DNA of 19,790 nt from VMEP01 sp964414265 (GTDB lineage Bacteria; Patescibacteriota; Minisyncoccia; Phycocordibacterales; VMEP01), in assembly GCA_964414265.1 (NCBI GenBank), contig CAYPVT010000014.1, positions 1 to 19,790 of the forward strand, written 5' to 3'. The notes beneath the pieces were generated by a model. It made no database searches and had not been told where the DNA came from. It worked only from the letters and a program-made list of their open reading frames with translations. Below are positions 19,729 to 19,790 of the stretch, one piece after another; within the stretch, counting starts at the first letter, position 1; every line of letters starts with the position of its first letter. Made by a program: the position numbers and the translations under genes.

Positions 19729-19790
19729 TCTTGCGCTCAAGTTCTAAATTGAAGTGCAATGAAATGTCTCAAAAGGTGTTAAATAGCCGA

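Noticed and set aside
19714..19740. TTG start for the adenosyltransferase
   Set aside because: The extra nine residues are not typical of PduO, and the -10-like element falls inside them. The ATG at 19713 fits the family and the leaderless pattern.

Overview
The window looks like chromosomal DNA of a Patescibacteria/CPR bacterium, most like a parcubacterial lineage. The reasons are AT-rich, tightly packed genes; a reduced, re-ordered ribosomal block (secE-nusG-rplK with no rplA following); small secreted or membrane proteins beside VKOR and DsbA redox proteins; a Pif1-like helicase with a RecQ-type C-terminal helix-turn-helix; and many genes without a Shine-Dalgarno (SD) sequence. The lineage call is inferred from gene content and style, not from a phylogenetic marker.

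Layout, nearly all on the minus strand. 1-5446: argS, ileS and the start of recO form an operon read leftwards. IleRS carries a complete-looking histidine-phosphatase domain inside its catalytic region. 5505-8825: a dTTP supply block with dut, tmk, dcd and thyX, which together carry dCTP to dUTP to dUMP to dTMP to dTDP. Three of these (tmk, dcd, thyX) stand apart: higher GC, strong SD sequences, and one strong hairpin terminator each. 8940-10194: secE-nusG-rplK, with an unusual possible mRNA fold over the rplK start and two related palindromes upstream of secE. 10551-13102: an envelope and disulfide block (DoxX with Cys-rich tails, DsbA-like, VKOR, SIMPL-domain protein). 13179-14900: the Pif1-like helicase. 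15006-16468 (plus strand): a small secreted protein, an ECF sigma factor and an overlapping membrane protein that may be its anti-sigma partner. 16471-17521: an anchored extracytoplasmic protein and a NADAR/YbiA-like protein. 17522-17885: a structured, gene-poor spacer. 17886-19713: an S51-type peptidase, tRNA-His(GTG), an HNH endonuclease immediately upstream of that tRNA, and a PduO-type cobalamin adenosyltransferase.

Two signals stand out. First, the histidine phosphatase is embedded within IleRS, with its catalytic residues intact. Second, at least six genes (argS, the helicase, the ECF sigma factor, the NADAR gene, the HNH gene and pduO) have a -10 hexamer placed exactly 6 nt before ATG, five of them with an upstream TGn. 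That layout predicts leaderless mRNAs. It contrasts sharply with the SD-led tmk/dcd/thyX genes, which look acquired or separately maintained. No CRISPR array, insertion sequence or rRNA gene was seen.
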